A stretch of DNA of 64,000 nt from Lachnospiraceae bacterium (lineage in GTDB: Bacteria > Bacillota > Clostridia > Lachnospirales > Lachnospiraceae), in assembly GCA_024404675.1 (NCBI GenBank), contig JAKSPO010000001.1, positions 372,001-436,000 of the forward strand. Direction: 5' to 3'. Below the pieces are notes generated by a model. That model was not told the DNA's origin. It searched no databases and saw only the letters and a program-made list of their open reading frames with translations. This document shows positions 55,369 to 64,000 of this stretch, one piece after another (within the stretch, counting starts at the first letter, position 1; every line of letters starts with the position of its first letter). A program made the translations under genes and the position numbers.

Positions 55369-57543
55369 TTAGTGAATTACAAGCTTATCGTCATCGGAAA
55401 GTCCGTCACATACCCAGACTCTCTCTCTGCCGTACTGTACAACCGTAATGTAACGCTTTACAACCTGACCGTTTGCGTCATAAACCCAGACATACGGAAC
55501 GCCCTTAGCCTTCTCATCGTCGGTAAGCTTATCGCCGATTACGGTGAATTTGCCGTCGTCCTCTTCCTCTTCCTTCACCTCGCCGCCTTCCTTCGAAAGG
55601 TCACGCTTCACAAGGCTTGCGGGAATTGTCATGGCATCATCGGCCTTTGCATACTCAAAAAGAATATGGCCGTTCGAATCCGCATCATAATAATCCGCAT
55701 CATCCAATGTGATAGCGAACAGATTGGCTGCGGAAGCATCCTCCGGAATGACATCATAGGCGGTAATAACCTTGCCGCTCTTGCTGAAAACCTCACCGTT
55801 AATTCGATACTCCAAAACAACATCCATACCGTAACGGACGCGGCGCTGCTCATCGATACCTGCATACAACAATGAGCCTTCCTCGTAGAATTCACACATT
55901 ACCTCGTCGGCCTTCACCTCATCGCCAACCTTATGTCTTGAAAAGCTGCTGAGGAAACCTGTCTTCTTCGCGCAAACGGTGTAATCGCCCTGCGCCCATT
56001 CGTCAAATGCCTCAACGCGTTCCCTGCATTTGTCGATATATTCCTGTCCGTCAACCAGGTATTTTTCGTAATCCTTTACTGCCTTATCGTACTTAAGCTT
56101 GGCAAGCTCCTTCTCAAGGGAAGCGCTCATATTCTTCAGATTCTTAAGGCTCTTATCAAGTGCCTCCTTATCATCCTTTACACGCTTCTTGTAAGTATCC
56201 TCGGCAAGCTTCAGGCGGTTCTTCGCCTCCTCGTAATCGGCCTGCGAGATATTCGGGATAATCGTATAAAGCGGGTCCCCCTCTCTTACAAACACCTGGG
56301 AAAATGCGGAAATATGAATCTCCTTAATCTCACCCGGACACTCATTGATGAATTGCTCCGCATTCATCGAAAGACGCTGCACGCTCGCACTGCCGTTAGA
56401 AAGATACGTCTCCGCAGCCGGCGTTACCGTCTCGTAATCCACACCGTAACGAACCAGGTTATTGGCAACAAAAACAATCTCGCCCTCGCTAAGTCCGGCG
56501 GTAATCTGCGTATAGTTCTTATTGCTGAAGCCTACCGTAACCGCTCTCATACCCTGCTTATCACCGTTTAACACGTTGACATAGGGCTGACCGTTCACTC
56601 TTGTGATGGCCTGTGTCGGAATGGATACAACTTCCTCCTCACTCTCAATCGTAAAATGGAAGATTGCATAGTCACCGAACTTAACATCGCTCGGAAGACC
56701 CTCCACCTCGAAATAGGAATACAGCTTACCGCCTGCGGAAAGCTTCTTGTTATAAAGCTCCTCTTCGTCGTAGGGAATATAACGAATCGGGTATTCCTTA
56801 CCGTTTACGAAACCCTTTACATCGGTATAAGCCTGATATTCCTTCTCCTCCACAAGCTCGCAGGCAAGAAGCTTCTTATCCTGACGTGCGATAGAGGCAA
56901 CCGTAACATCCTCACGCATCATGTCGCCGTCATCGGCAACGCTGATATAAACAACCTGTCCGTCAACCGGAGCCGTAACCTCGGAATGCTCGAACTTCTC
57001 CTGAAGCTCCAGATACTCATCCTCAAACTTCAGAATATCCTGATATACGGAGTCATACTGAATGTTGAAACGCTCCTTGTTCTCGCGGATATTAATGTCC
57101 CACAGATTGTAATTATACCAGTCGTTCATATTACCGAACATATTGCGAAGGTTCGTCATATTTTTAATCTGGTCATTGTGCTGCTTAACGGCAACCTCAT
57201 AGTTCTTCTTGCGAAGGGTAAGCTCGGCCTCCGCTTCCTTTAGCTTGATCTCGAGCTCCTCATCAAGACGGAACAGAAGATCGCCTTCCTTTACGAAATC
57301 ACCGATCTGCACCTGCACATCGTAAACCTCGGAATCATAATCAAACTTCAGATCGACTACCTCAGGACACACAGAGCCTTCCTTCACATAAGTCGTCTTA
57401 AGCTTCTGCTTTACTGCCGTATAAACCGCATCCGGGTTCTCTACGGGTATCAGAAGCTCCGGGGCTTCTACCTTCTTGCCGCACGCGGTAAGAAGCATTA
57501 CGGCAACCATAAGGATTGCCAAAATCTGTATTCTTCTCTTCAT
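55369..57543 (-). CDS. Lipoprotein with two tandem HlyD/MacA-type adaptor modules
   Basis: A 724-residue lipoprotein with lipobox LLTAC (Cys21). Module one (about 60-375) has a lipoyl-like half motif (VQIGDFVKEGDLLFRLD), a coiled coil and SEVTAPVDGQVVYI. Module two (about 395-724) repeats the plan with AFSQVFVREGDPLY, a lysine-rich coiled coil (about 460-520) and KTGFLSSFSRHKVGDEV. Most adaptors are 350-450 residues, so this looks like a duplication or fusion. An acidic loop (KEEEEDDG) lies near the end. It lies between the other adaptor and the permease. Confidence 0.85.
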   Translation of the reverse strand: MKRRIQILAILMVAVMLLTACGKKVEAPELLIPVENPDAVYTAVKQKLKTTYVKEGSVCPEVVDLKFDYDSEVYDVQVQIGDFVKEGDLLFRLDEELEIKLKEAEAELTLRKKNYEVAVKQHNDQIKNMTNLRNMFGNMNDWYNYNLWDINIRENKERFNIQYDSVYQDILKFEDEYLELQEKFEHSEVTAPVDGQVVYISVADDGDMMREDVTVASIARQDKKLLACELVEEKEYQAYTDVKGFVNGKEYPIRYIPYDEEELYNKKLSAGGKLYSYFEVEGLPSDVKFGDYAIFHFTIESEEEVVSIPTQAITRVNGQPYVNVLNGDKQGMRAVTVGFSNKNYTQITAGLSEGEIVFVANNLVRYGVDYETVTPAAETYLSNGSASVQRLSMNAEQFINECPGEIKEIHISAFSQVFVREGDPLYTIIPNISQADYEEAKNRLKLAEDTYKKRVKDDKEALDKSLKNLKNMSASLEKELAKLKYDKAVKDYEKYLVDGQEYIDKCRERVEAFDEWAQGDYTVCAKKTGFLSSFSRHKVGDEVKADEVMCEFYEEGSLLYAGIDEQRRVRYGMDVVLEYRINGEVFSKSGKVITAYDVIPEDASAANLFAITLDDADYYDADSNGHILFEYAKADDAMTIPASLVKRDLSKEGGEVKEEEEDDGKFTVIGDKLTDDEKAKGVPYVWVYDANGQVVKRYITVVQYGRERVWVCDGLSDDDKLVIH

Positions 57544-57555
57544 CCTTATGCCTCC

Positions 57556-58632
57556 CTAACGAATGATAACCTGTTCGCCTTCGGAAAGGCCGGACTTGAT
57601 TTCGGTACGATTCAGGTCGGTCGGAACCGCACCCTTTACGGAAAGGCCGACTTCCACGTAGCGAAGCTCGCGGAGACCGTCCTGTCCTACAACATAGACT
57701 GCATTACGATCATCGATTGTTCGAAGTGCCTCGGTAGGAATGTAAATCACATCCTTCGATTCCTTCAAAACAATCTTCAAGGTTCCCTCCTCGCCTGAGG
57801 CAAATGTAAGGTCGGACTGGATCGGAACAAATACAAGATGATAACGGTTCAGAATCGTCTTATTCTGCGTCATAGACTTCAGTTCACAGGCGATAACCCC
57901 GTCAGCGGTATCGAGATTATAAACCTCACCGACCGTGAAAAGCTCCTGCGAGCCGTCAATAATCGTAATAAATCCGGTATCGGTGCTCTGTACGGTGATG
58001 AATGTGTTCAGGTTTACGCCCTCCCAACGGTTCATCTCACGAACATAAGTTACAACACCGTCAAAGGATGCCGTCAATACGCGGCCCTTCAGCTTTTCGT
58101 TGATTTCCGCAAGCTTCAGATCCGCAACCATCTTCTGTCCCGCATAATCATCACGACTGATGGTAAGGCTCTCAAGATTGCTCGTATCAAACTTACGGCC
58201 GTAGTTCTTAGCAAGCTTCTGACGCTCCGTTTCGAATTCTACCATCTTCTGATAGTAACGAAACTGTTCGTCCAGATTCTTGCAAATCTCCTCTGCCGCT
58301 TCAATCTCTTCATCCAGATCGTCATGATAAAGCTCGGCAAGCTTCTCACCCTCATAAACATAATCGCCGTTCTTAACATAAAGACCCCAGATACGCTCAT
58401 TCTGCACCTTAAAAGCGAGATTCTCGACCTTCTGCGTTCCGTAGGAGCACTGCGCGGTAAAGCAATCGGCAACATCTCCTCTTGCGGCTTCAACAACAGT
58501 AAAATACTGTGTTTCAACCGATGTTTTGTTCACAGGTGTTTTGCGCTTGCTCTCTTCCTGCGGAAGTAAGCCGCAACCGGTGGCTGCAAGCACACACGCA
58601 AGAATCAGGCACACAACACAAATCCGTTTCAT
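57556..58632 (-). CDS. HlyD/MacA-like adaptor lipoprotein
   Basis: A 358-residue lipoprotein with lipobox AATGC (Cys20). A coiled coil (about 105-160) lies between lipoyl halves (YVKNGDYVYEGEKLAEL and RVLTASFDGVVTYV). A membrane-fusion-protein barrel with VIYIPTEALRTIDDRNAVYVV follows, ending GLSEGEQVIIR as in MacA. It is the first gene of the export cluster. GGGAGG lies before the ATG. No strong promoter is visible in the 44 nt after fhs, so read-through from fhs is possible. Confidence 0.85.
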   Translation of the reverse strand: MKRICVVCLILACVLAATGCGLLPQEESKRKTPVNKTSVETQYFTVVEAARGDVADCFTAQCSYGTQKVENLAFKVQNERIWGLYVKNGDYVYEGEKLAELYHDDLDEEIEAAEEICKNLDEQFRYYQKMVEFETERQKLAKNYGRKFDTSNLESLTISRDDYAGQKMVADLKLAEINEKLKGRVLTASFDGVVTYVREMNRWEGVNLNTFITVQSTDTGFITIIDGSQELFTVGEVYNLDTADGVIACELKSMTQNKTILNRYHLVFVPIQSDLTFASGEEGTLKIVLKESKDVIYIPTEALRTIDDRNAVYVVGQDGLRELRYVEVGLSVKGAVPTDLNRTEIKSGLSEGEQVIIR

Positions 58633-58676
58633 ACCCTTCCTCCCTCAATACAAAAACTATATTTCAATCTATAAAA

Positions 58677-60347
58677 TCAGAATAATCCCTCAATAATGCC
58701 GTCATCATTCACATCGATACGCTCAGCCGCAGGGCTCTTCGGAAGTCCGGGCATCGTAAGAATCGTACCGGTAAGGACAACTAAGAAGCCGGCTCCGGCG
58801 GAAACATAAGCTTCACGAACGGTAACCTGATAACCGGAAGGTCTTCCGAGAAGTGCCGGATCGTCAGAAAGCGAGTACGGTGTCTTCGCCATACATACCG
58901 GCAGATCGCCAAAGCCCATCTCAGTAAACCTTGCAATATCCTTAATGGCTGTCTGCTCGAAGATAACACCGTCCGCACCGTAAACCTTCTTACATACGGC
59001 CTCGATCTTCTCCTTAAGCGGAAGCGAATTATCATAAAGCGGTGTGAAGTCACTCTTCTTCTCCGAAAGCGTTGCAAGTACACGCTTCGCAAGCTCGATG
59101 CCGCCTTCACCGCCCTTCGCCCAAACCTCGGAAAGGGCAAAGTCGCAGCCACGCTCCTCACAGAACTGCTTTACGTAAGAAAGCTCCGCATCGGTATCCT
59201 CCGTAAAGCGGTTCAACGTTACGATAACCGGCACATGGTAAAGCTGCAGGTTTTCGATATGCTTTTCAAGGTTCGAAATACCGCGCTTCAGTGCTTCGAG
59301 GTCTTCCTTCGCAAGCTCTGCCTTCGGTACGCCGCCGTTATACTTGAGTGCACGAACGGTTGCAACCAGTACAACTGCGTCAGGCTTTAAGCCTGCCATC
59401 GTGCATTTGATGTCAAAAAACTTCTCTGCGCCGAGATCCGCGCCAAAGCCTGCCTCGGTAATACAGATATCGGCCATCTTCATAGCTGTCTTCGTGGCTC
59501 TTACGCTGTTACAGCCGTGCGCAATATTGGCAAAAGGTCCGCCGTGTACGATTGCAGGCGTATTCTCCAAGGTCTGCACCAGATTCGGGCGAAGCGCATC
59601 CTTCAAAAGAGCTGCCATCGAACCGACCGCATTCAGATCCTTAGCGGTTACGGGCTTTCCGTCGTATGTGTAGGCTACGATAATTCTGCCGAGACGCTCC
59701 TTCAGATCCTTCATATCATTCGCAAGGCAGAGAATTGCCATAACCTCAGAGGCAACGGTAATGATAAAATGATCCTCTCGAACAACGCCGTCGGTCTTCT
59801 TTCCAAGACCGATAACGATATTTCTGAGGGCACGGTCATTCATGTCAAGACAGCGCTTCCATACGACCTGATTCGGGTCGATGCCAAGGCGATTGCCCTG
59901 CATCAGATGATTGTCAAGCATCGCGGAAAGCAGGTTGTTAGCTGCCGTAATCGCATGAAAATCGCCGGTAAAATGCAGGTTCAGATCCTCCATCGGAACA
60001 ACCTGTGCATAGCCGCCGCCCGCAGCGCCGCCTTTAGAGCCAAAGCACGGTCCGAGGGACGGCTCACGAAGTGCGATAACCGCCTTCCTGCCAAGGATTC
60101 CCATGGCCTCACCGAGGCCTACCGTCGTTGTCGTCTTACCCTCTCCTGCTGGAGTGGGATTGATTGCGGTAACAAGCACAAGCTTGCCATCGGGATTCTT
60201 CTCAAGCTTCTTCAAATATTCGTCCGAAAGCTTCGCTTTGTATTTGCCGTAAAGCTCCAGAGCATCCTCGTCGATACCGAGTCCCGCAGCCACCTGCGTA
60301 ATCGGGAGCATTTTTGCTTCCTGCGCAATTTCAATGTCCGTTTTCAT
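58677..60347 (-). CDS. fhs: Formate-tetrahydrofolate ligase
   Basis: A 556-residue enzyme that makes 10-formyl-THF from formate and ATP. The nucleotide-binding loop is [43 protein letters not shown] and the C-terminal [17 protein letters not shown] are highly conserved. In Clostridia it serves one-carbon metabolism and, in acetogens, CO2 fixation; no other Wood-Ljungdahl gene is present here. It has a strong promoter. Confidence 0.98.
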   Translation of the reverse strand: MKTDIEIAQEAKMLPITQVAAGLGIDEDALELYGKYKAKLSDEYLKKLEKNPDGKLVLVTAINPTPAGEGKTTTTVGLGEAMGILGRKAVIALREPSLGPCFGSKGGAAGGGYAQVVPMEDLNLHFTGDFHAITAANNLLSAMLDNHLMQGNRLGIDPNQVVWKRCLDMNDRALRNIVIGLGKKTDGVVREDHFIITVASEVMAILCLANDMKDLKERLGRIIVAYTYDGKPVTAKDLNAVGSMAALLKDALRPNLVQTLENTPAIVHGGPFANIAHGCNSVRATKTAMKMADICITEAGFGADLGAEKFFDIKCTMAGLKPDAVVLVATVRALKYNGGVPKAELAKEDLEALKRGISNLEKHIENLQLYHVPVIVTLNRFTEDTDAELSYVKQFCEERGCDFALSEVWAKGGEGGIELAKRVLATLSEKKSDFTPLYDNSLPLKEKIEAVCKKVYGADGVIFEQTAIKDIARFTEMGFGDLPVCMAKTPYSLSDDPALLGRPSGYQVTVREAYVSAGAGFLVVLTGTILTMPGLPKSPAAERIDVNDDGIIEGLF

Positions 60348-60396
60348 ACACTTTCCTCACTGTTTTTATAGTAAATAATCGGGATTTCCGATATTC

Positions 60397-60422
60397 GTAT
60401 ACACAAACTCACACAAGTATAC
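60397..60422. promoter_or_regulatory. Inverted repeat at the fhs transcription start
   Basis: GTATAC at 60397-60402 and again at 60417-60422 form an inverted repeat with a 14-nt centre. It abuts the fhs -10 and would lie over the start of transcription. It could be an operator or a 5' hairpin. Confidence 0.35.
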
Positions 60423-60451
60423 ATTATACCATCACCGCGCTTATTTTTCAA
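60423..60451 (-). promoter_or_regulatory. Promoter of fhs
   Basis: On the minus strand: -35 TTGAAA (60451-60446), 17-nt spacer ending GATGG, perfect -10 TATAAT (60428-60423). The leader to the fhs ATG is about 70 nt. Confidence 0.9.
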
Positions 60452-60500
60452 ATATATTACAAAAAATTAACAATTTAAAATGCACCTTCCAAAGCGAATC

Positions 60501-60537
60501 AAAAAAGAAAACGGAGTCTCCGTTCAGAGTCTCCGTT
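60501..60537 (-). terminator. Probable terminator of manA
   Basis: On the minus strand: AACGGAG, 14-nt loop, CTCCGTT, then a T-rich run TTCTTTTTT. The loop also contains a second GGAGACTCC palindrome, so more than one fold is possible. Confidence 0.7.
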
Positions 60538-60543
60538 ACTGAT

Positions 60544-61482
60544 TCATACCTTTTCGATTGTACTGCAGATCAGTTCCATATTTCCCTCGGCAACGCACTC
60601 TCCGTAGGTACAGGGAATCAAAAGATTCGTTCCCTTTGCAACAGGGAACCCGCCAAGCTTTCCTTCACCGTTTACGACGCTTACGTTACGAAAGGTACTC
60701 GTTCCGGGGAGCACTGTCTCGCCGCTTATCTCCCATCTTTCAACGGAATAATAACGGCAACAGATCAGCTCTTCACAGACCGCCCCCTTCACAGGAAGGA
60801 CTTTTCTTTCCAAAGCACATTCCCGGAAAGGAATCCCGATAACCGAAAGGCTCTTCTCAAGATGAAGCTCTCGCCTCACACCGTTCTGAAGACGGTCGTA
60901 ATCATATACACGGTAGGTAATATCACTGTTTTGCTGTGTTTCGAGGAGGACCGTTCCGCCCTTGATCGCATGAACGACTCCGGGCTCGATCTGAAAGAAA
61001 TCCCCCTTGTGTACAGGAATCTCTCGAATGAAATCCGACCATTTGCCTTCCTTAACAAGCCTTTCGGCCTCTTCCTTCGTTCCTGCCCTGTGACCGATCA
61101 CAATCGTCGCGTTCTCGTCACAGTCAAGAATATACCAGCATTCGGTCTTGCCACTCGCACCGTTTTCATGCAAAGCGGCATACGCATCATCCGGATGAAC
61201 CTGGATACTCAAATCTCTCTTCGCGTCAATAATTTTGATCAGGAGCGGAAAATGCTCCGCGGTAAGTCCGCCGAACAGCTCCCTATGTGTGTCCCAAAGT
61301 GTGCTCAGGTGCATGCCGTCATAAAGCCCGCCCTTTATCAGGCAGTCCCCGTTCGGGTGAGCGCTGATTGCCCAGCACTCCCCGACAGAATCGGACGGTA
61401 AGCGGTAACCGAACTCGGAAAGCCGGTCACCGCCCCATATGCATTCCTTCAGAACAGGTTCGAGGAATATCAGTTCCTTCAT
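60544..61482 (-). CDS. manA: Mannose-6-phosphate isomerase, type I
   Basis: A 312-residue zinc enzyme that interconverts mannose 6-phosphate and fructose 6-phosphate. It begins MKELIFLEPVLKECIWGGDRL. The zinc and substrate residues lie in LSIQVHPDDAYA and KTECWYILDCDE, with PGVVHAIKGGTVLLETQQNSDITYRVYDY further on. It is the short Firmicute form (ManA/Pmi). It lies 8 nt after the mutase gene, close to a mannosyl phosphorylase, which together point to mannan use. Confidence 0.95.
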   Translation of the reverse strand: MKELIFLEPVLKECIWGGDRLSEFGYRLPSDSVGECWAISAHPNGDCLIKGGLYDGMHLSTLWDTHRELFGGLTAEHFPLLIKIIDAKRDLSIQVHPDDAYAALHENGASGKTECWYILDCDENATIVIGHRAGTKEEAERLVKEGKWSDFIREIPVHKGDFFQIEPGVVHAIKGGTVLLETQQNSDITYRVYDYDRLQNGVRRELHLEKSLSVIGIPFRECALERKVLPVKGAVCEELICCRYYSVERWEISGETVLPGTSTFRNVSVVNGEGKLGGFPVAKGTNLLIPCTYGECVAEGNMELICSTIEKV

Positions 61483-61490
61483 ATCCGAAA

Positions 61491-63215
61491 TTACTTGGAA
61501 AGCTCCATCAAAGCCGCATCAAGTGCCTGCAGCTTTGCATCGGCATCCTCAAAGGAGCATCCCTTAACTCCCATATAGAATTTAATCTTCGGCTCGGTAC
61601 CGGAAGGACGAACGCATGCCCATGCATTGTCATTCAGATCGAAGTAAAGAACATTCGACTTTCTGAGACCGGTAGGTCTTGTAGCACCGCTCTTCGTCTC
61701 AAGAATCACATCACGATCGTAATCACGGAACTCAAGCACATCGTAATCGCCAAGCTTCTTCGGCGGATTGTTACGAATCTTCTCCATCATAGCCTTAATC
61801 ATAGCCGCACCCTCGAAGCCCTTCAAAGTAAGCGTCTCGATTCCCTCACGGAAGAAGCCGTACTTACGGTAGATGTTCATCATCTGATCCCAGAGCGTAA
61901 GTCCCTTTGTGCGGTAGTAAGCCGCAGCCTCGCAAAGTGCCATAACGGCAACGATTGCATCCTTATCTCTTGCATGCGTTCCTACAAGGCAACCGTAGCT
62001 CTCCTCAAAACCGAACTCGTAATGCCCCTTTCCGCTCTCCTCAGCCTTCTTAATCAGCTCACCGATGAACTTGAAGCCGGTAAGGCATTCCTTCAGATCA
62101 ACGCCATACTCTTCAGCGATCTTGTCGGTCATGTTGGTGGAAACGATTGTCTTTACGATGAAACCGTCATCATGCAGAAGGCCGAGCTCCTTTCTCGTGC
62201 TAAGAAGGTACTCACAGATCAGCATACCGGACATATTACCGGTAAATGACATATATTCGCCGGTCTTCGAATCCTTTGCAAATACACCGAGACGGTCAGC
62301 ATCCGGATCGGTTGCCAGAACAAGCTCCGCGCCTTCCTTCTTCGCAAGTGCAAGTGCAAGCTCAAAAGCAGACTTATTCTCGGGGTTCGGGCTTGCAACG
62401 GTCGGGAAGTTTCCGTCCGGAAGCTCCTGCTCGGGAACAACCTGAACCTGCTCAAAACCGATTTCCTTAAGAATTCTTCTTGCAGGAATATTGCCGGTAC
62501 CGTGAAGAGGAGTATAAACAACCTTCATATCCTTACCCTGCTCACGGCAGATTTCAGGACGAAGAACAAGCTTCTTTAACTCTTCCATATAGCGGTCATC
62601 AATCTCGGAACCGATTACACGGTAGAGACCTGCCTTAATTGCATCAAGACGGCTCATCGTCTTTACCTCGTTCCAATCGGTTACCGCATTTACCTCATTG
62701 ATAATATCGGAATCCTTCGGCGGTGTAACCTGTGCGCCGTCCTCCCAATATACCTTGTAGCCGTTGTACTCAGCGGGATTATGGCTTGCGGTCACAACGA
62801 TACCTGCGATACAGCCAAGCTCGCGAAGTGCAAAGGAAAGCTCGGGAGTCGGACGAAGGGACTCGAAACGGTAAGCTTTGATACCATTTGCGCAAAGGCA
62901 AAGGGCAGCCTCCTCACTGAATTCGATTGACATTCTTCTGGAATCGTATGCAATCGCAACACCGCGGTCTGCACCCCCCTCCTTCAGAATGAAGTTTGCA
63001 AGACCCTGTGTAGCCTTACGAACGGTGTAGGGGTTCATACGGTTGGTGCCGGCACCGATAATTCCGCGCAGTCCGCCGGTACCGAACTCAAGATTCTGAT
63101 AGAAACGCTCACGAATCTCTTTCTCATCATCCTTGATTGCGAGAAGCTCGGCCTTTGTAGCCTCGTCAAAATACTCGTTCTCACACCAGAACTGATACAT
63201 TTCCTTAAAGTCCAT
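61491..63215 (-). CDS. Alpha-phosphohexomutase (phosphoglucomutase/phosphomannomutase)
   Basis: A 574-residue enzyme of the PgcA type that moves phosphate between C1 and C6 of hexoses. The phosphoserine loop is VTASHNPAEYNGYK, the Mg loop DPDADRLG, the sugar loop GFEESYG and the phosphate-binding loop RPSGTEPKIKFYM. Downstream of a mannosylglucose phosphorylase it could turn mannose 1-phosphate into mannose 6-phosphate for ManA. It may equally be the general phosphoglucomutase of the cell. Confidence 0.93.
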   Translation of the reverse strand: MDFKEMYQFWCENEYFDEATKAELLAIKDDEKEIRERFYQNLEFGTGGLRGIIGAGTNRMNPYTVRKATQGLANFILKEGGADRGVAIAYDSRRMSIEFSEEAALCLCANGIKAYRFESLRPTPELSFALRELGCIAGIVVTASHNPAEYNGYKVYWEDGAQVTPPKDSDIINEVNAVTDWNEVKTMSRLDAIKAGLYRVIGSEIDDRYMEELKKLVLRPEICREQGKDMKVVYTPLHGTGNIPARRILKEIGFEQVQVVPEQELPDGNFPTVASPNPENKSAFELALALAKKEGAELVLATDPDADRLGVFAKDSKTGEYMSFTGNMSGMLICEYLLSTRKELGLLHDDGFIVKTIVSTNMTDKIAEEYGVDLKECLTGFKFIGELIKKAEESGKGHYEFGFEESYGCLVGTHARDKDAIVAVMALCEAAAYYRTKGLTLWDQMMNIYRKYGFFREGIETLTLKGFEGAAMIKAMMEKIRNNPPKKLGDYDVLEFRDYDRDVILETKSGATRPTGLRKSNVLYFDLNDNAWACVRPSGTEPKIKFYMGVKGCSFEDADAKLQALDAALMELSK

Positions 63216-63235
63216 GAAACAAATACCTCCTAAGC

Positions 63236-64000
63236 TTATTGTTTATCAATTAATGCCTCATTGGCATCGATTAACGCATTACGCTGCTGTACGCAAAGTA
63301 CGGAACGAAGCGGGTCCTCGGGCGTATTGAAGATATAATCCTCAAGACGCGCAAGTGTAGTTTTGGCAACATGCATTCTCGTATCCGAGGATGCGTAGTA
63401 AATAAATATCTGTCCGTCATCATCCAGAATGGCACCGTTTGTGAATACCACGTTGGAAACATCTCCGACACGCTCGATTCCGTGCGGTCCGAGATACATT
63501 CCCGACGGCTCCGCAATCACCTTGGACGGATCGTTCAGATCGGTTGCAAAGCAGTACAGAACATAGCGAAGACCTGCAGCGGTGTTTCGAACACCGTGTG
63601 CAATATGAAGCCAGCCACGCTTTGACTTAATCGGTACCGCACCGCAGCCATTCTTGACCTCGGTGATCGTGTGATACTTTCTGCTGCTTGTGATGACCTC
63701 CTCATCAATGACAGGATTCATAATATCCTTACAAAGTCCGAAGCCGATTCCGCCACCCGAGCCGGTATCGATGAAATCATCCATCGGTCTAGTATAAAAG
63801 GCATAGCAGCCATTGACAAATTCCGGATGCAGCACGACATTTCTCTGCTGCGGGGAACGAAGCGTCGTAAGATTCGGCAAGCGCTCCCAGTTGATCAGAT
63901 CCTTCGTACGAACGATTCCTGCCGCCGCAACTGCTGCGGAAAGATCCTTCACAGAGGTATCCTTACTTTCCGAACAGAACACACCGTAAATGTAGCCGTC
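63236..64000 (-). CDS. GH130 phosphorylase, likely 4-O-beta-D-mannosyl-D-glucose phosphorylase (C-terminal part)
   Basis: The frame is open to the window end, so the N-terminal part, including part of the active site, is missing; 254 residues are visible. [58 protein letters not shown] and [14 protein letters not shown] are typical of GH130 subfamily 1. These enzymes split mannosyl-glucose with phosphate into mannose 1-phosphate and glucose. It precedes the phosphohexomutase by 20 nt, and manA follows, forming a short mannan disaccharide route. A mannooligosaccharide phosphorylase is the alternative. Confidence 0.88.
   Translation of the reverse strand, partial: DGYIYGVFCSESKDTSVKDLSAAVAAAGIVRTKDLINWERLPNLTTLRSPQQRNVVLHPEFVNGCYAFYTRPMDDFIDTGSGGGIGFGLCKDIMNPVIDEEVITSSRKYHTITEVKNGCGAVPIKSKRGWLHIAHGVRNTAAGLRYVLYCFATDLNDPSKVIAEPSGMYLGPHGIERVGDVSNVVFTNGAILDDDGQIFIYYASSDTRMHVAKTTLARLEDYIFNTPEDPLRSVLCVQQRNALIDANEALIDKQ

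Noticed and set aside
1..64000. CRISPR arrays, insertion sequences, prophage or integrative elements
   Set aside because: I found no regularly spaced repeats, transposase, integrase or phage genes; gene content and order are housekeeping.

Overview
The window is a 64 kb stretch of a low-to-mid GC Firmicute chromosome, most likely from the class Clostridia, family Lachnospiraceae. Four things point there: a CIRCE-controlled hrcA-grpE-dnaK-dnaJ-prmA-rsmE-nifS-thiI cluster, a Gram-positive PolC replicase, CodY, and genes for xylan, hexuronate and mannan use as found in gut or rumen fibre degraders. I infer the family; no 16S gene is present. Almost every gene lies on the minus strand. Only rpsT, uxaC, pyrB and pyrI are on the plus strand. 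I see no phage, insertion sequence, CRISPR array or rRNA operon, and no gene-free stretch longer than 300 bases.

Layout. Positions 1-8053 hold the heat-shock operon with its sigma-A promoter and a perfect CIRCE operator, followed by prmA, rsmE, a cysteine desulfurase and the start of thiI. Positions 8119-11562 hold hemW, lepA and the divergent rpsT. Positions 11689-22403 hold a tRNA-Ser(CGA) and a long unidirectional series: phoH, ybeY, a MurJ/SpoVB-type flippase, two flavoproteins, proB, a DUF896 protein, 5-formyl-THF cyclo-ligase, proA and miaB. Positions 22402-26894 hold rpsU, alaS, a GH10 xylanase lipoprotein and tRNA-Glu(CTC). Positions 26940-37544 hold the classic pyrH-frr-uppS-cdsA-dxr-rseP-ispG block, followed by polC. 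Positions 37675-45088 hold rpsB-tsf and comM-dprA-topA-codY. Positions 45159-49064 hold nrdR, a DUF4867 protein and kdgK, divergent from uxaC; pyrBI follows. Positions 50652-58632 hold a five-gene MacAB-like ABC export system. The window ends with fhs, manA, an alpha-phosphohexomutase and a truncated GH130 mannosyl-glucose phosphorylase.

How the genes work together. The heat-shock cluster supplies Hsp70 folding under HrcA control. The pyrH-to-ispG block joins UMP phosphorylation and ribosome recycling to isoprenoid (Dxr, IspG), undecaprenyl (UppS) and phospholipid (CdsA) synthesis. The flippase, ManA and phosphohexomutase link to envelope and sugar-phosphate metabolism. The xylanase, UxaC-KdgK and GH130-ManA-mutase sets fit growth on plant xylan, uronates and mannan.

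Most unusual points: (1) PolC appears to lack the proofreading exonuclease that is normally inserted in its PHP domain. (2) One ABC ATPase carries what looks like an AbrB/SpoVT-type domain fused to its C-terminus. (3) The same cluster has two ATPases, one permease and two adaptor lipoproteins, one of which is a tandem double adaptor. (4) A secreted xylanase gene sits 31 nt upstream of alaS with no terminator between them.
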